The position numbers were made by a program, and so were the translations under genes. From contig OZ220743.1 of the NCBI GenBank assembly GCA_965116965.1, positions 1,736,001 to 1,800,000 on the forward strand: a stretch of DNA of 64,000 nt. The letters are read 5' to 3'. The stretch comes from Aldehydirespirator sp965116965. Its GTDB lineage: Bacteria; Actinomycetota; Acidimicrobiia; Acidimicrobiales; Aldehydirespiratoraceae. Of the stretch, positions 44,878 through 51,856 are shown piece after piece. A model generated the notes under the pieces. It was not told where the DNA came from. It saw only the letters and a list, made by a program, of their open reading frames with translations, and ran no database searches. Positions within the stretch are counted from its first letter, which is position 1. The number at the start of each line of letters is the position of its first letter.

Positions 44878-45225
44878 ATGAACCCCACAGATCTTGTCGA
44901 CGCGCAGAGCCTTCGCGACGACATTCCTGAGTTCCAGCCGGGCGACACTGTGCGCGTGCATGTCCGGGTGGTGGAGGGCAACCGGGCCCGCACCCAGGTG
45001 TTCGAGGGCGTCGTGATCCGGCGTCAGGGCAGCGGCGTGCGCGAGACCTTCACCGTGCGCAAGGTGAGCTTCGGTGTGGGCGTGGAGCGGACGTTCCCCG
45101 TGCACACCCCAGTGGTTGATCGCATCGAGCGCGTCACGCAGGGCGATGTGCGCCGAGCGAAGCTGTACTACCTGCGCGACCGCGTCGGCAAGGCGGCCAA
45201 GGTCAAGGAAAAGCGCTATCGCTGA
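44878..45225 (+). CDS. rplS: 50S ribosomal protein bL19
   Basis: This 115-residue protein has the bL19 core: IPEFQPGDTVRVHVRVVEGN, RTQVFEGVVIRRQGSGVRET, FTVRKVSFGVGVERTFPVHT and AKLYYLRDRVGKAAKVKEKR. ATG 44878 with GCGGAGAC upstream. Confidence 0.95.
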   Translation: MNPTDLVDAQSLRDDIPEFQPGDTVRVHVRVVEGNRARTQVFEGVVIRRQGSGVRETFTVRKVSFGVGVERTFPVHTPVVDRIERVTQGDVRRAKLYYLRDRVGKAAKVKEKRYR

Positions 45226-45604
45226 CGCCCACTCCGGTGCTGCGCACCGGAGTGGCCGGCCACCGGACCGTTCGAAGCAAGCCCGCGGCGCCTGGGGTGA
45301 GCGCAGAGTCGCCCAGTGGTACCGGGAAGCCGGCTACGAGATCCTCGACCAGAACTGGCGGGTGCGCTCGGGCGAGCTGGACCTGGTCCTGTATCGCGAC
45401 GGCGAGATCGTGTTCTGCGAGGTAAAGGCCCGCCGCTCCGAACGCTACGGCACAGCCGCCGAGGCGGTCGACCGTCGCAAGCAGCTCAAGATCCGGTCGC
45501 TGGCCGCTCAATGGCTGAGAGCCAACGACTGCCGGGGCCGGGTCCGCTTCGACGTCGCCACCGTCACCGGCGTCGAAGTCAAGGTGATCGAGAACGCCTT
45601 CTAG
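45221..45604 (+). CDS. YraN (UPF0102) family protein, start unclear
   Basis: The conserved region (from about 45283) reads RGAWGERRVAQWYREAGYEI, LDQNWRVRSGELDLVLYRDG and VFCEVKARRSERYGTAAEAV, the endonuclease-like YraN fold (GELDLV...EVKAR). The C-terminus is VEVKVIENAF. No ATG, GTG or TTG exists in this frame after the end of rplS; the nearest are inside rplS (TTG 45116, GTG 45074), and ATC 45221 is the first plausible rare start. Either translation begins inside rplS or the 5' end was altered. The last 170 bp of this gene are duplicated in inverted form at about 63612-63785. Confidence 0.75.
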   Translation, partial: ADAHSGAAHRSGRPPDRSKQARGAWGERRVAQWYREAGYEILDQNWRVRSGELDLVLYRDGEIVFCEVKARRSERYGTAAEAVDRRKQLKIRSLAAQWLRANDCRGRVRFDVATVTGVEVKVIENAF

Positions 45605-45629
45605 CGCTTGGTGCGCCTTCTAGCGTCAT

Positions 45630-45825
45630 GCGCCGAGAAGCGCGTGCCGCCCGCTATGTGAGGGCGCGTTCAGTTCGGCTGCCGGGCAGCGCGTCCATGC
45701 TGTCGCGCACGTCGATCACCCGCACGCCGGGCACGGCGGTCACGTCCCGTATCGCCGATTGGGTCGCATCCCATCGGGTTGGGGCCTCCCGGTCGAACTC
45801 GACGGTTCGGCGGCCGATGCCGAGC
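45630..45825 (-). pseudogene. Remnant of small gene B (3' part)
   Basis: On the minus strand this encodes FDREAPTRWDATQSAIRDVT, AVPGVRVIDVRDSMDALPGS and RTERALT, nearly identical to the end of gene B at 63278-63568. The 5' half is missing; at about 45820 the sequence switches to a VapC fragment on the other strand. There is no gene A beside it. Confidence 0.88.
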
Positions 45826-46154
45826 GCTACGCGACGGCGTTGGCATCGGTCGCCCGCAACCGCATGTCGGTCGCCAACTTTCTGGAGGCGGCCATCGTCG
45901 TCGAGGGCCGCGCCGGGGAGGGCGGCGGGCATCATCTCGACGCGCTGGTCGAGCGGGCTCCGATCAAGTTGGTCGAGGCCACAGTCGACCACGTCAGGGC
46001 GGCCCGCAGCGCCTGGCGCAGATTCGGCCGGGGGAACCACCCGGCCGGGCTGAACTTCGGAGACTGCTTCGCTTATGCGCTGGCGGACACGAGCGGCGAA
46101 CCCCTGCTCTTCAAGGGCTCCGACTGCGCCCTCACCGGCATCCGGGCCGCCTAG
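45818..46154 (+). pseudogene. 5'-truncated VapC (PIN domain) remnant
   Basis: From about 45818 the plus strand encodes DAERYATALASVARNRMSVA, NFLEAAIVVEGRAGEGGGHH and GLNFGDCFAYALADTSGEPL, ending FKGSDCALTGIRAA. It is about 85% identical by eye to the VapC at 60466-60945. The first 18 or so residues, including the first catalytic Asp, are missing and replaced by the gene B remnant, and no VapB is present. It is a dead toxin fragment. Confidence 0.88.
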
Positions 46155-46496
46155 AGCCAAGCCCGCCCTCACCATCTCGGAGCCGCACGGCAGATAGGTC
46201 CGCAAGCGTCTCTCGCGCCCCACAACAAGACCAGGCGCCGGCCCCACAGCACCCCGATTACGAGGTTGTCTGGCTCATCGGCCCTGACGGACCTTCGTCG
46301 TGTCGAATGGCTGTGAGCTCTTCCTGCCGATTCGAGCCGCGCGACGATGGCGGATTTGGATGCACCCCGAGCCGCGGCTTGTGCGATGACAGCCCGCACT
46401 CAACCGTCGAAACGGTGCCTCATCCGGCCGTATCGACCGTATCGGCCGTCCTCATCGGATTGTGCCCCCAGCACTCGACAACGCCGTCCGTGTCTC
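46155..46496. other. 342 bp stretch without a supported gene
   Basis: The region follows the VapC remnant. A minus-strand frame at 46169-46399 (76 residues, MRAVIAQAAARGASKSAIVA) is open but lacks a recognisable family or ribosome-binding site. The start looks like a helix-turn-helix or antitoxin helix and might be a decayed antitoxin. tatcgaccgtatcggccgtc near 46425 is a short direct repeat. Confidence 0.4.
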
Positions 46497-46694
46497 CTAG
46501 CGCTTGGTGCGGCGGTCCCAGCAGCCGCGGTGCCAGTGGCGTCGCAGGTCGGGCGCCTCTAGGGGCACCACCACGTAGTGGCCTGTTCCGGCCGGGATGG
46601 TCCGGTTGCAGTTGGGACAGATGTAGTCCTTGGTGGCCAGGTAGGACTGGATGAAGCGGACCTCCACCTCGCCGAGGCGCTCCGGCTCGTCCAC
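46497..46694 (-). CDS. Small zinc-ribbon protein
   Basis: This 65-residue protein reads RFIQSYLATKDYICPNCNRT, IPAGTGHYVVVPLEAPDLRR and HWHRGCWDRR. One CxxC pair plus a later HWHRGC gives a single treble-clef or ribbon-like metal site. Small proteins of this look are common hypothetical genes in actinobacteria. It starts at GTG 46694. It is preceded by a tiny membrane-protein gene six bases away on the same strand. Confidence 0.75.
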   Translation of the reverse strand: MDEPERLGEVEVRFIQSYLATKDYICPNCNRTIPAGTGHYVVVPLEAPDLRRHWHRGCWDRRTKR

Positions 46695-46700
46695 AGCCGC

Positions 46701-46811
46701 CTACCCCAGCAGTGCCCAGACCACCAGGCCGACGGCCACCAGCAGTCCCGCGACCACGAAGGCAAGGTCAGACGGCCGGCGCCTCTGGGGACGGGTGGGA
46801 TCGAAACCCAT
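46701..46811 (-). CDS. 36-residue single-pass membrane protein
   Basis: ATG 46811 opens GFDPTRPQRRRPSDLAFVVA followed by GLLVAVGLVVWALLG and a stop. It has a basic cytoplasmic N-terminus and one transmembrane helix reaching the C-terminus. It is six bases upstream of the zinc-ribbon gene in the same direction and divergent from the cytochrome gene. The function is unknown, but the coding pattern and spacing look real. Confidence 0.6.
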   Translation of the reverse strand: MGFDPTRPQRRRPSDLAFVVAGLLVAVGLVVWALLG

Positions 46812-46856
46812 GGCACCAGTATCGTGCAGCGGCGATCCCGCCGCACCCATCGCGCC

Positions 46857-47225
46857 ATGATCCGACGCCGCCTGATCCCGCACCGCCTTCTGCTGGCAGC
46901 CCTGATCGCCGCGACGGCCGCGCTCGGAGCCTGTGCGGCCGACGACGTGCCGGAGGTGCCCGTCGGCCCCGACGGGTTCCCCGACCGGGAACTGGTGGCG
47001 GGGCGGCAGGTCTACATCGACCGCTGCGCCAACTGCCACGGCAACGACGGCGGCGGGGGACGGGGCACGAAGCTCTCCGACGGTCGGATGGTCACGCAGT
47101 ACCCCGACATTGCCGACCAAGTCGAGATCATCGCCGACGGGGTCCGGTCCATGCCCGCATTCGCCGAGGTGCTCAACGCCGGAGAAATCGCAGCAGTAGT
47201 CAGATATACACGAGAAGTGCTATAG
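46857..47225 (+). CDS. Secreted mono-haem cytochrome c (lipoprotein)
   Basis: This 122-residue protein has a signal peptide with a lipobox-like end (LLLAALIAATAALGACAADD), a single haem-binding motif CANCH, and a distal region VRSMPAFAEVLNAGEIAAVV in which Met is the probable sixth ligand, the pattern of small class I cytochromes c. It probably carries electrons on the outer face of the membrane. It starts at ATG 46857, divergent from the two small minus-strand genes. Confidence 0.9.
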   Translation: MIRRRLIPHRLLLAALIAATAALGACAADDVPEVPVGPDGFPDRELVAGRQVYIDRCANCHGNDGGGGRGTKLSDGRMVTQYPDIADQVEIIADGVRSMPAFAEVLNAGEIAAVVRYTREVL

Positions 47226-47308
47226 TTGACCACTGCATGCTCTTGATGCACGGTTAGCCGCCGACCGAGTCGACGACGGCCTCCAGTCCCCAGCCACGGA
47301 GGCCGCCA

Positions 47309-48820
47309 ATGCTCGCTACCGTCCGCTCCGCCACCCTCGTCGGCGTGTGGGGCCACCCCGTGTCGGTGGAGGTCCACGTCGCCGACGGGCTGCCCGGCTT
47401 CACCATCGTCGGCCTGCCCGACGCCTCGTGCCGTGAGGCCCGCGACCGAGTCCGGGCCGCCATCGTTTCCAGCCGGCTGACCTGGCCGTCGAAGCGCATC
47501 ACCGTCAACCTGGCCCCGAGCGACGTGCCCAAGTCGGGCGCCGGTCTCGATCTGGCCGTGGCCGTAGGCGTGCTCGTCGCCGACGGGCAGCTCGAAGCCG
47601 CTTCGATCGCCGACCTCGGCGTGCTCGGGCAGCTGGGCCTCGACGGGTCGGTGCGGCCCGTGCCCGGCGCGCTGCCCCTGGTCGACGCCATGGACAACTC
47701 CTCGATCGTGGTGGCCGCCCGCGACAGCGCGGTGGCCGAGCTGGTGGCTCCCGAACGGGTCCGGCCCGTCAACCACCTCAAGGAGGTGTTCGAGGCGCTG
47801 GCCGGCACGGAGCCCTGGCCCGTACCGCCCGTGGCTCGAAGCTCGCCCCGCGCCGAGCCCGAGCCCGACCTCTCCGACATCGCGGGACAGCCTTTGGCCC
47901 GGTGGGCGCTGGAGGTGGCCGCCGCCGGCGGGCACCACCTGCTGCTGGTAGGGCCCCCCGGCGCGGGCAAGACGATGCTGGCCCGCCGCCTCGTCGGCGT
48001 GCTGCCGGACCTGTCGACCGAGGAGTCCCTGGAGGTCACCCGGGTCCACTCGGCGGCCGGGCTGGCGCTTCCCGGCGGCTTGGTGACCCGGCCCCCGTTC
48101 CGGGCGCCCCACCACTCGTCGTCGATGGCCGCGCTGGTGGGCGGGGGCACGGCCCGGGCCAGGCCGGGGGAGGTGAGCGCGGCCACCGGCGGCGTCCTGT
48201 TCCTCGACGAGCTCGGGGAGTTCGCGCCGTCGGTGCTGGACGCGCTGCGCCAGCCGCTGGAGGAGGGCATGATCCGGGTGGCCCGCTCCCAGGGAATGGT
48301 GGAGCATCCGGCCCGCTTCCTGCTGGTGGCGGCCATGAACCCGTGCCCGTGCGGCACCGGCGGAACGGTCGGCTGCCGGTGCGCTCCGGGGGCGCTGGCC
48401 CGGTACCAGCGCAGGCTGTCGGGCCCCTTCGTCGACCGGCTCGATCTGGTGGTCCGGGTGGACCGTCCCGATCCGGCCGACCTGCTCGACACCGGGCCGA
48501 GCACCCCCAGCGCCGAGGTAGCCGAAAGGGTGGCGGCTGTACGTGCTCAAGCTCGCGAGCGGGGCGTCGCCAGCAACGGCGCTCTGGCCGGGCCGGACTT
48601 GGAGCGGCACGCCCCGCTCGACCGGGCCGCCACCGAGGTGTTGAGGGCCGCGCTGGCCGAGGGCCGTCTCAGCGCCCGGGGCCTGCGCCGGGTCCGCACC
48701 GTGGCCCGCACCATCCGCGACCTCGAGGACGCCGGCCACGAACTGCGGGCCGTCGATGTGCTCGCCGCCCTGTCGTTGAGGATGCGGCTCGACGGAGCGG
48801 GAGGTCTGGTCCATGGGTGA
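47309..48820 (+). CDS. comM: YifB/ComM family Mg-chelatase-like AAA ATPase
   Basis: This 503-residue protein has an N-terminal ChlI-like/Lon-like domain (GLPGFTIVGLPDASCREARD), Walker A LLLVGPPGAGKTMLARRLVG, Walker B GGVLFLDELGEFAPSVLDAL, and a zinc-like cysteine cluster NPCPCGTGGTVGCRC. The C-terminal domain ends RVRTVARTIRDLEDAG. ComM is a branch-migration helicase used during natural transformation, and dprA follows directly with an 8 bp overlap. Confidence 0.93.
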   Translation: MLATVRSATLVGVWGHPVSVEVHVADGLPGFTIVGLPDASCREARDRVRAAIVSSRLTWPSKRITVNLAPSDVPKSGAGLDLAVAVGVLVADGQLEAASIADLGVLGQLGLDGSVRPVPGALPLVDAMDNSSIVVAARDSAVAELVAPERVRPVNHLKEVFEALAGTEPWPVPPVARSSPRAEPEPDLSDIAGQPLARWALEVAAAGGHHLLLVGPPGAGKTMLARRLVGVLPDLSTEESLEVTRVHSAAGLALPGGLVTRPPFRAPHHSSSMAALVGGGTARARPGEVSAATGGVLFLDELGEFAPSVLDALRQPLEEGMIRVARSQGMVEHPARFLLVAAMNPCPCGTGGTVGCRCAPGALARYQRRLSGPFVDRLDLVVRVDRPDPADLLDTGPSTPSAEVAERVAAVRAQARERGVASNGALAGPDLERHAPLDRAATEVLRAALAEGRLSARGLRRVRTVARTIRDLEDAGHELRAVDVLAALSLRMRLDGAGGLVHG

Positions 48821-49988
48821 CGCATCTCCATCGCCGATTGAGGAGCGGTCTGTGGACGACGCACCCCCGCAGCCGAAGGAGCGGGGCGTCTACGCCGCCG
48901 CGCTGGCCACACTGCCGCGCGCTACGCCGCGACGGCTCGACCGGCTGCTCCGCAAGCAGGATCCGGCCAAGGTCTGGAAGAAGGTGGAGACGGGCCAGAT
49001 GGCCAAATGGGTGGCCGGCGACGACCTTCACGACGTCTGGCGGGACCACGCACGCGGCACCGACCTCACCGCAGTGGCCGAACAGCTCGAATCGCTCGAC
49101 GCCTGGGTGACCACGCCGGCAAGCCTCCAACATCCGTTCGCCCTCATCCACGATCTCGATCCGGCACCGATCCTGTTCCGCCGCGGCCGCCTGCCCGACC
49201 CGACGGCGCCGGCCGTGGCCATCGTGGGCACCCGGCGGTGCACTCCCACGGGACGCTCGGTGGCGATGGAGCTGGGATCGGGTCTGGCCGCAGCCGGCGT
49301 CACCGTGGTGTCGGGCCTCGCCCTGGGGATCGACGGCGCCGCGCACCGGGGCGCCTTGGCCGCCGACGGCGCACCCGTGGTCGGCGTGGTCGGCAGCGGT
49401 CTCGACGTCGTGTACCCGAGGGGCAACCGCGATCTGTGGGAAGCGGTGAGCGGGGCCGGAACCCTGCTCTCGGAGGCGCCGCTGGGCGCCGAGCCGGAGG
49501 GTTGGCGCTTCCCGGCCCGCAACCGGCTGCTGGCCGCGCTGGCCGATGTGGTCGTGGTGGTGGAGTCCAAGCGGGCCGGTGGCTCCATGCACACGGTGGA
49601 GGAGGCCATCCGGCGCGAAGTCACGGTCATGGCCGTGCCAGGCTCGGTCCGCAACCCGGCCGCGGCAGGCACCAACCTGCTCTTGAGCGAGGGCTGCGCC
49701 CCGGCCTGTTCCACCGAGGACGTATTGGTCGCCCTGGGACTGGCCACCGCTGGTGACATGCTGGCCCGCATCGCCGCGGGCGTGGACCCGGCGGTGAGCC
49801 GGGTCGATATCGAGGGTCTCGACGGGCTCCAGAAGAGGCTGCTCGACCTGCTCGACGACGGCCCGATCAGCCTCGACGTGCTGGTGCTGCGAGCCGGCGC
49901 GCCCGTGCCGGAAGTGCTGGTGGCGGCCGAGGGCCTCGAGCGCATCGGCCTGCTCGCCCGCGACGGCGCCCGCGTCCTGCGAGCCTGA
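48813..49988 (+). CDS. dprA: DNA processing protein DprA
   Basis: This 391-residue protein loads RecA on incoming single-stranded DNA. The Rossmann-like core has VAIVGTRRCTPTGRSVAMEL, VVSGLALGIDGAAHRGALAA, VVGSGLDVVYPRGNRDL and FPARNRLLAALADVVVVVES. The C-terminal winged helix is LQKRLLDLLDDGPISLDVLV. The first 35 residues are a variable extension. It overlaps comM. Confidence 0.94.
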   Translation: MGDASPSPIEERSVDDAPPQPKERGVYAAALATLPRATPRRLDRLLRKQDPAKVWKKVETGQMAKWVAGDDLHDVWRDHARGTDLTAVAEQLESLDAWVTTPASLQHPFALIHDLDPAPILFRRGRLPDPTAPAVAIVGTRRCTPTGRSVAMELGSGLAAAGVTVVSGLALGIDGAAHRGALAADGAPVVGVVGSGLDVVYPRGNRDLWEAVSGAGTLLSEAPLGAEPEGWRFPARNRLLAALADVVVVVESKRAGGSMHTVEEAIRREVTVMAVPGSVRNPAAAGTNLLLSEGCAPACSTEDVLVALGLATAGDMLARIAAGVDPAVSRVDIEGLDGLQKRLLDLLDDGPISLDVLVLRAGAPVPEVLVAAEGLERIGLLARDGARVLRA

Positions 49989-50031
49989 GGTCGGCAGAGT
50001 GGCCGGGCCGCCGGAGCGCTGCCACCCAATA

Positions 50032-50280
50032 GTGCTAACATACACTCTCTATGCGCTGGATATCATGGAGAGGCGAGGGATTCGTCTGGCATGGGTGGAG
50101 CGGACAGTGGCTGCACCCATGCGGAGGACGCGCGACCCCTACGATGCAGCTGTGGAGCGGTTCTTCTCTCGGATCCCCGAGCATGGCGGCAGAGTGCTGC
50201 GCGTCGCGGTGAACACCCAAACGGATCCCTGGCAGGTTGTGACTGCGTTCTTCGACCGTTCGATGGGAAGTGGGTCATGA
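50032..50280 (+). CDS. DUF4258-like protein (putative toxin)
   Basis: This roughly 82-residue protein reads LTYTLYALDIMERRGIRLAW, VERTVAAPMRRTRDP and RVLRVAVNTQTDPWQVVTAF, the DUF4258 pattern (H/Y-A-x-x-R-M...RGI), a small RelE-like fold. It is followed with ATGA overlap by a DUF2283 protein, a pairing seen in putative type II toxin-antitoxin loci. The usual His of the YTxHA motif is Leu here. GTG 50032 was chosen because the fold begins there; GTG 49999 is possible. Confidence 0.75.
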   Translation: MLTYTLYALDIMERRGIRLAWVERTVAAPMRRTRDPYDAAVERFFSRIPEHGGRVLRVAVNTQTDPWQVVTAFFDRSMGSGS

Positions 50281-50519
50281 AGCTGCGGATTGACAGCAAG
50301 GCCGACGCCCTGTACCTGCGTCTCGATGAATCTGCCGTCGTCGCGTCCGTCGAGGTCGCCCCCGGAGTCGTGCTGGACTACAACCAGGCGGAGCACGTAG
50401 TCGGCCTGGAGATGCTCAGCCTGTCCACCCGGTCACCGGGCCTCGACGTCTCGGACTTGAGATTCGAGACTGGAACGGGGCCCACAGCCGGGATGCCTGA
50501 TGAGCGACCTGATGAATGA
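50277..50519 (+). CDS. DUF2283 protein (putative antitoxin)
   Basis: This 80-residue protein starts KLRIDSKADALYLRLDESAV and continues VEVAPGVVLDYNQAEHVVGL and EMLSLSTR, the DUF2283 beta-hairpin repeat. It is translationally coupled to the DUF4258-like gene by ATGA. The C-terminus is variable. Its role as antitoxin is inferred from the pairing. Confidence 0.82.
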   Translation: MKLRIDSKADALYLRLDESAVVASVEVAPGVVLDYNQAEHVVGLEMLSLSTRSPGLDVSDLRFETGTGPTAGMPDERPDE

Positions 50520-50796
50520 TATTGAGCAATACAACTACCGTTTGGTCTGGTCGCAGCCGGATGCGGAATGGATCGGCCTTTGCGACGCGTTCCCTGGGTT
50601 GAGTTGGCTCGAGAGGGACAAGCAGGCCGCGCTCGACGGCATACGCAGGATGGTGCACAGGGCCCTCGACATCCTGGACGAGGATGGGATGGCACCGCCG
50701 GCGCCCATCCCAACGGGTGCTGATGCTGCGAGTCACCCGGTCCCGAGCCCTCAGTCGGGACACCTCAAACCGATCAACCCGAGCCCGCCGGAATAG
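50500..50796 (+). CDS. HicB-like antitoxin, no HicA beside it
   Basis: This 98-residue protein reads YRLVWSQPDAEWIGLCDAFP, GLSWLERDKQAALDGIRRMV, the HicB RNase-H-like fold. The tail is proline-rich and no DNA-binding domain is evident. It overlaps the DUF2283 gene (start 50500 or 50512). No adjacent HicA is present, so it may be an orphan antitoxin or regulator in an antitoxin cluster. Confidence 0.78.
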   Translation: MSDLMNDIEQYNYRLVWSQPDAEWIGLCDAFPGLSWLERDKQAALDGIRRMVHRALDILDEDGMAPPAPIPTGADAASHPVPSPQSGHLKPINPSPPE

Positions 50797-50871
50797 GAAC
50801 AACGTCCTGGGTTGTCACAGCTGGCGACACAAGTTCCGTGCGAGAGCGCTGTGGAAAACTACACTCAAGGT

Positions 50872-51759
50872 GTGGACAACTGGGGCTTGAGCGCGTGGCT
50901 CGACTCGCTCAGCGGCGTGGCCGACTCCACCCGGGACGTGTACGAGCGGGACGCGGCCGCAGCCGTGCAATGGCTCGGCGAGACGGGTGTGACCGGTCCC
51001 GAGTCCGTCGACCGCAGGGCTCTGCGCCGCTACTTGGCCGAACTCGGCGCCAACCGCTACGCGGCCCGCACGATCACGCGCAAGGCCTCGGTGCTGCGGC
51101 GCTACTTCGACTGGGCCCGCCGCACCGGCCGGGTCGACGTCGACCCGACGATCGGGCTGGCTGCGCCGAGGGGGCCGTCGAAGCTGCCGCAGGTGCTCAA
51201 GGACGACCAGATACACACCCTCATCGAGAAGCCGGCCCGGGCCGGCGATGACGAGGCCCGCGAGGCCCGCGACGCCCGCGATCTGGCCATTGTGGAGCTG
51301 CTGTATGGAAGCGGCCTGAGGGTGAGCGAGCTGTGCGGCTTGCGCCATGAGGACTTGGATCTGGCCCAAGGCCAGGTTCGAGTGTGGGGCAAGGGCTCCA
51401 AGCAGCGCCTGGTTCCGCTCAGCGACCCGGCGGTGGCCGCGCTGCGTGCCTGGCTACAGGATCATCGAGCTGCGTTCGTCACGAGCGACACCCCGGACGC
51501 CGCGATCTTCCTGAACCAGCGGGGACGGGCCATGACGCCCCGCGATGTGCGCAGGGTGATCGACCGCCGCAGTGTGGCGCCGACCCATCCCCACGCGCTG
51601 CGTCACACGTTCGCCACCCACCTGCTCGACGGCGGCGCCGACCTGCGGGCCGTGCAGGAACTGCTGGGCCACGCCGACATCGCCAGCACCCAGATCTACA
51701 CCCACGTGAGCCGCGAGCGCCTGCGCGATGTGCACCGCGCTTCGCACCCACGAGCCTGA
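50872..51759 (+). CDS. Tyrosine recombinase XerC/XerD-like
   Basis: This roughly 295-residue recombinase resolves chromosome dimers or acts on a mobile element. The SAM-like N-terminal domain is LSAWLDSLSGVADSTRDVYE. The catalytic residues are Arg in YGSGLRVSELCGL, His-x-x-Arg in PHALRHTFATHLLDGG, His in LLGHADIASTQ and the Tyr nucleophile in IYTHVSRERL. The length and end fit XerC/D. TACACT followed by six bases and GTG 50872 suggests a leaderless start; TTG 50812 is an alternative. About 70 bp of its 3' end are duplicated at 53683. Confidence 0.9.
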   Translation: MDNWGLSAWLDSLSGVADSTRDVYERDAAAAVQWLGETGVTGPESVDRRALRRYLAELGANRYAARTITRKASVLRRYFDWARRTGRVDVDPTIGLAAPRGPSKLPQVLKDDQIHTLIEKPARAGDDEAREARDARDLAIVELLYGSGLRVSELCGLRHEDLDLAQGQVRVWGKGSKQRLVPLSDPAVAALRAWLQDHRAAFVTSDTPDAAIFLNQRGRAMTPRDVRRVIDRRSVAPTHPHALRHTFATHLLDGGADLRAVQELLGHADIASTQIYTHVSRERLRDVHRASHPRA

Positions 51760-51805
51760 ACGCTCGCGTCGGCACCCGGCCTCCGTCGGGTCGAGAACCA
51801 CGGGT

Positions 51806-51834
51806 CCGGGCCGGCGTCGCGCCGACGGGCCCGG
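51806..51834. terminator. GC-rich hairpin between convergent genes
   Basis: ccgggcc-ggcg-tcg-cgcc-...-ggcccgg forms a two-part stem in the gap between the xer gene and the oppositely oriented binding-protein gene. There is no U tract, as is common for terminators in GC-rich actinobacteria. It may serve both strands. Confidence 0.45.
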
Positions 51835-51856
51835 CCGGGGTTCGGTGCCGCGAGGT

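Noticed and set aside
46169..46399. 76-codon minus-strand frame after the VapC remnant
   Set aside because: No ribosome-binding site and no recognisable family; mentioned only as a possible decayed antitoxin.
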